A stretch of 7,313 nt of DNA from an uncultured Ectothiorhodospiraceae bacterium (GTDB taxonomy: Bacteria; Pseudomonadota; Gammaproteobacteria; UBA9214): the NCBI GenBank assembly GCA_947258945.1, contig CAMYKJ010000038.1:1-7313 (forward strand), written 5' to 3'. Below, one piece after another: positions 5,574-7,313 of this stretch (position 1 is the first letter of the stretch; each line of letters starts with the position of its first letter). The translations under genes and the position numbers were made by a program. The notes beneath the pieces were generated by a model. The model made no database searches and was not told the DNA's origin. It saw only the letters and a program-made list of their open reading frames with translations.

Positions 5574-6674
5574 TTGACCAACCTGTTTATCAATACGCCG
5601 TTAGCCCGGCCCGGCAAACTGTCTGATCTCGCCACATGGCGGTTGCTGACAATCAGTACCCTGGGTCTGCTGATTTTGGCCTGCAGTACGCAACCCGCGG
5701 AACCGGTGGCAGGCAGCGACGGGGATGCACGTCTGTCACAGCGTGACGGGCCTGCCATTGAGACACTCGCGGAATTCATTGCGGAGTCGGCCTATCTGGA
5801 GGATAACCGGTTTTATATCCGCTATCGCTCAGGCAGCGAAGTGGCATACTCCGCGGGTACCTGGCGCAAGCCTGCCCTGCCCGCCATGAAAGGTGCCGGG
5901 TTACTGGCATCGAAAAGGACGGCAGGCGTAGCGACGGAAGTCACCCTGCAAGCCGTGCAGGAAGCGGCCTGGCAAACACCCCCGGCCGCCGGCCGGCAGG
6001 CGCTGCATATATTGCCCGCCACGCACTGGGCAACCGTATTTCACCTGCTGCGCAAAACGCTGACGCCCGCGCAGCCACACACCGGTGCCGTCATCGATAT
6101 TCTGCAGCTGGAGGAGTGGTTCACCTGGTACGATGACACCGGCACCCTGCAGTGGGCCCTGATCGAGAACAAGCCGGCCGATGTGCACGTCAAGTACAGC
6201 TACTCGTTCGAGCAGGTACTGGAGGTATTACTATCGGTCCTGTCGGACTACGTTGCCGCGGAGGCTGTCACCGGCCGGCAATTACTGCTGAATACCGGCG
6301 CCGCGGGGCCCGATGCAACGCCGTTTGTGTATGCCGACCTGGATGCGGGGCGGGTGCTGTTCCTGACCAGTCGCCCCGTTGACAGCCAGGCAGCGGGCAC
6401 CAGAAGCGATATTGCGCCTGTGCGCGTCACCACCCACGTGATAATCGGCCAGATGCGGGCTGTTGGCCCGCACCAGCCAGGACGTGGTGGACACGCTGCA
6501 CCGCACCGTGCTGCTGCCACAACGCACGGAACACGTACCGCCGCTCAGCAAGGCTCCCGGCATGGACCTGCCGGCCTGGGAAAGACGGCTCGACGAAATC
6601 ACCGGCACACAGGCCACGACCGGGCGCATGAGTTATCTGGTGGATGGCGTGGAGTTCTTCCCGCGCCTGATTGA
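5574..6674 (+). pseudogene. N-terminal part of a phospholipase D-like lipoprotein, frameshifted after codon 295
   Basis: This frame holds the N-terminal half of a gene whose enzyme domain continues in the next frame. Residues 1-37 look like a lipoprotein signal with a long n-region (R12, K15, R23), hydrophobic core 24-36 and a lipobox-like ILAC with C37, followed by S38. Residues 38-295 form a domain I do not recognise; it contains aromatic-rich stretches such as LEEWFTWYDDTG (179-190) and HVKYSYSFEQVLEVLLSVL (205-223). After R295 (6456-6458) the frame turns into a GC-rich nonsense tail ending at 6674, rich in H, G, R and A, while good protein coding moves to the next frame. The start is TTG at 5574; an in-frame TAG at 5565 blocks a longer one and no ATG occurs before codon 105, beyond the signal. 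With one G removed at 6457-6459 the two parts join as one protein of at least 579 residues. Confidence 0.75.
6457..6459 (+). other. Frameshift site: one extra G in a GGG run
   Basis: The upstream frame reads ...GQMR to 6458; the downstream frame starts CTG-TTG-GCC at 6460. Removing one G from 6457-6459 joins them as GQMR-LLARTSQD without loss of codons. The downstream frame is closed by TAA at 6442-6444, so the crossover must lie between there and about 6475. The sequence is not a recognised slippery heptamer. Confidence 0.7.
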
Positions 6675-7313
6675 TGTGATGCAATCCGCCAGGGAGTCGA
6701 TCGACATCAGGATGTATATCTTCGATGACGATGACTACGCCATCAAGTTGGCCGACATCCTCAGGGCACGATCCCGGGAAGTGGGTATCAGGGTACTGCT
6801 GGATGGACTCGGCACTATCGGTTCATCAATGGAAGAAGCCGAATCATTGCCTGCGCGCCACAGGGCGCCGGCCTCGATCTTCGACTACCTGAGGAAGGAT
6901 TCCAGGATCAAGGTCAAGAGCATCTCGAACTTCTGGCTGACAGGCGACCACAGCAAGTCGGTTGTGGTGGATAAACACATCGGTTTCATCGGCGGCATGA
7001 ACTTCGGCCGCGAGTACCGCTATGACTGGCATGACATGATGATCGAACTGGAAGGGCCCGTGGTGGATATCCTGCGCGAGGATTTTTTCAGGGCCTGGGT
7101 GCATGAGCGGTTCCTCGGCGACCTGCAATTGATGCTGCGCAAGTACAAGCCCGCCGGCCGCGACACGCAGGCAGGTGATTATCCTGTGCGGGTACTGTTC
7201 ACCCGACCCATGGACTCGCAGATCTACCGCGCCCAGCTGGCAGCGATCCGCAATGCGAAAAGCTATATCTATATCGAGAATGCCTATTTTACCGACGACG
7301 CGATACTCGACGC
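6460..7313 (+). CDS. Phospholipase D/cardiolipin synthase-like domain (C-terminal part of the frameshifted lipoprotein; runs off the right edge)
   Basis: An open frame of 284 codons to the window end, continuous in sense with the upstream lipoprotein fragment once a single G is removed. It shows the start of a PLD fold (FFPRLIDVMQSARESIDIRMYIF at about 66-88, counting from 6460), then an HKD motif HSKSVVVD with H164, K166 and D171 (6949-6972), followed by GGMN at 178-181, as in active PLD/cardiolipin synthase enzymes. A second repeat begins at about 242 (VRVLFTRP, AIRNAKSYIYIENAYF); its HKD motif would lie beyond the window. These enzymes transfer phosphatidyl groups or cleave phosphodiesters; with an upstream lipoprotein signal it would act at a membrane, possibly on phospholipids. 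The exact substrate cannot be told. The first in-frame ATG is at 6562, but initiation there would give a protein without the lipoprotein signal. Confidence 0.85.
   Translation, partial: MLARTSQDVVDTLHRTVLLPQRTEHVPPLSKAPGMDLPAWERRLDEITGTQATTGRMSYLVDGVEFFPRLIDVMQSARESIDIRMYIFDDDDYAIKLADILRARSREVGIRVLLDGLGTIGSSMEEAESLPARHRAPASIFDYLRKDSRIKVKSISNFWLTGDHSKSVVVDKHIGFIGGMNFGREYRYDWHDMMIELEGPVVDILREDFFRAWVHERFLGDLQLMLRKYKPAGRDTQAGDYPVRVLFTRPMDSQIYRAQLAAIRNAKSYIYIENAYFTDDAILD

Noticed and set aside
6455..6462. Programmed ribosomal frameshifting at the PLD gene break
   Set aside because: The site is not a slippery heptamer, no stimulatory stem or internal Shine-Dalgarno is evident, and a single-base indel explains it more simply.

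Overview
The window is a GC-rich bacterial chromosome segment. Protein style (diderm lipoproteins with lipoboxes, a MoxR/DUF58 pair, an IS1595-family element) suggests a Gram-negative bacterium, most likely a proteobacterium and perhaps a gammaproteobacterium. There is no rRNA or marker gene to fix the lineage. Gene order is: a leftward MoxR-type AAA+ ATPase followed by the start of a DUF58 protein (1-1234, minus); a partly AT-rich intergenic region with promoter-like and palindromic sequences (1235-1549); a complete insertion sequence with perfect 19-bp ends (1550-2295); then three rightward genes to the window end (2363-7313), each beginning with a lipoprotein signal.

The rightward genes encode a TPR-repeat lipoprotein, a seven-loop FG-GAP/VCBS plus UnbV/ASPIC (CRTAC-type) lipoprotein whose ATG overlaps the TPR stop codon as ATGA, and a large lipoprotein ending in a phospholipase D/cardiolipin synthase-like domain. 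The last gene is broken in this sequence: one extra G in the GGG at 6457-6459 moves the reading frame from the N-terminal part (5574-6459) to the PLD part (6460 onward). The PLD domain runs off the window after its first HKD motif.

The IS sits between a consensus TATAAT box (1531-1536) and the TPR gene. A 7-bp direct repeat (TCCATAA) flanks it. Removing the IS and one repeat copy restores a leader of about 67 nt, so the element probably interrupted the 5' untranslated region of the rightward genes. A 16-bp near-perfect palindrome (1484-1499) just upstream of that promoter is a candidate operator.

The coherent reading is that MoxR/DUF58 (chaperone ATPase and its usual partner) and a divergent set of envelope lipoproteins (a TPR scaffold, a calcium-loop propeller, a PLD-like enzyme) share a control region into which an IS has jumped. 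A functional link between the two gene sets is inference from position only.
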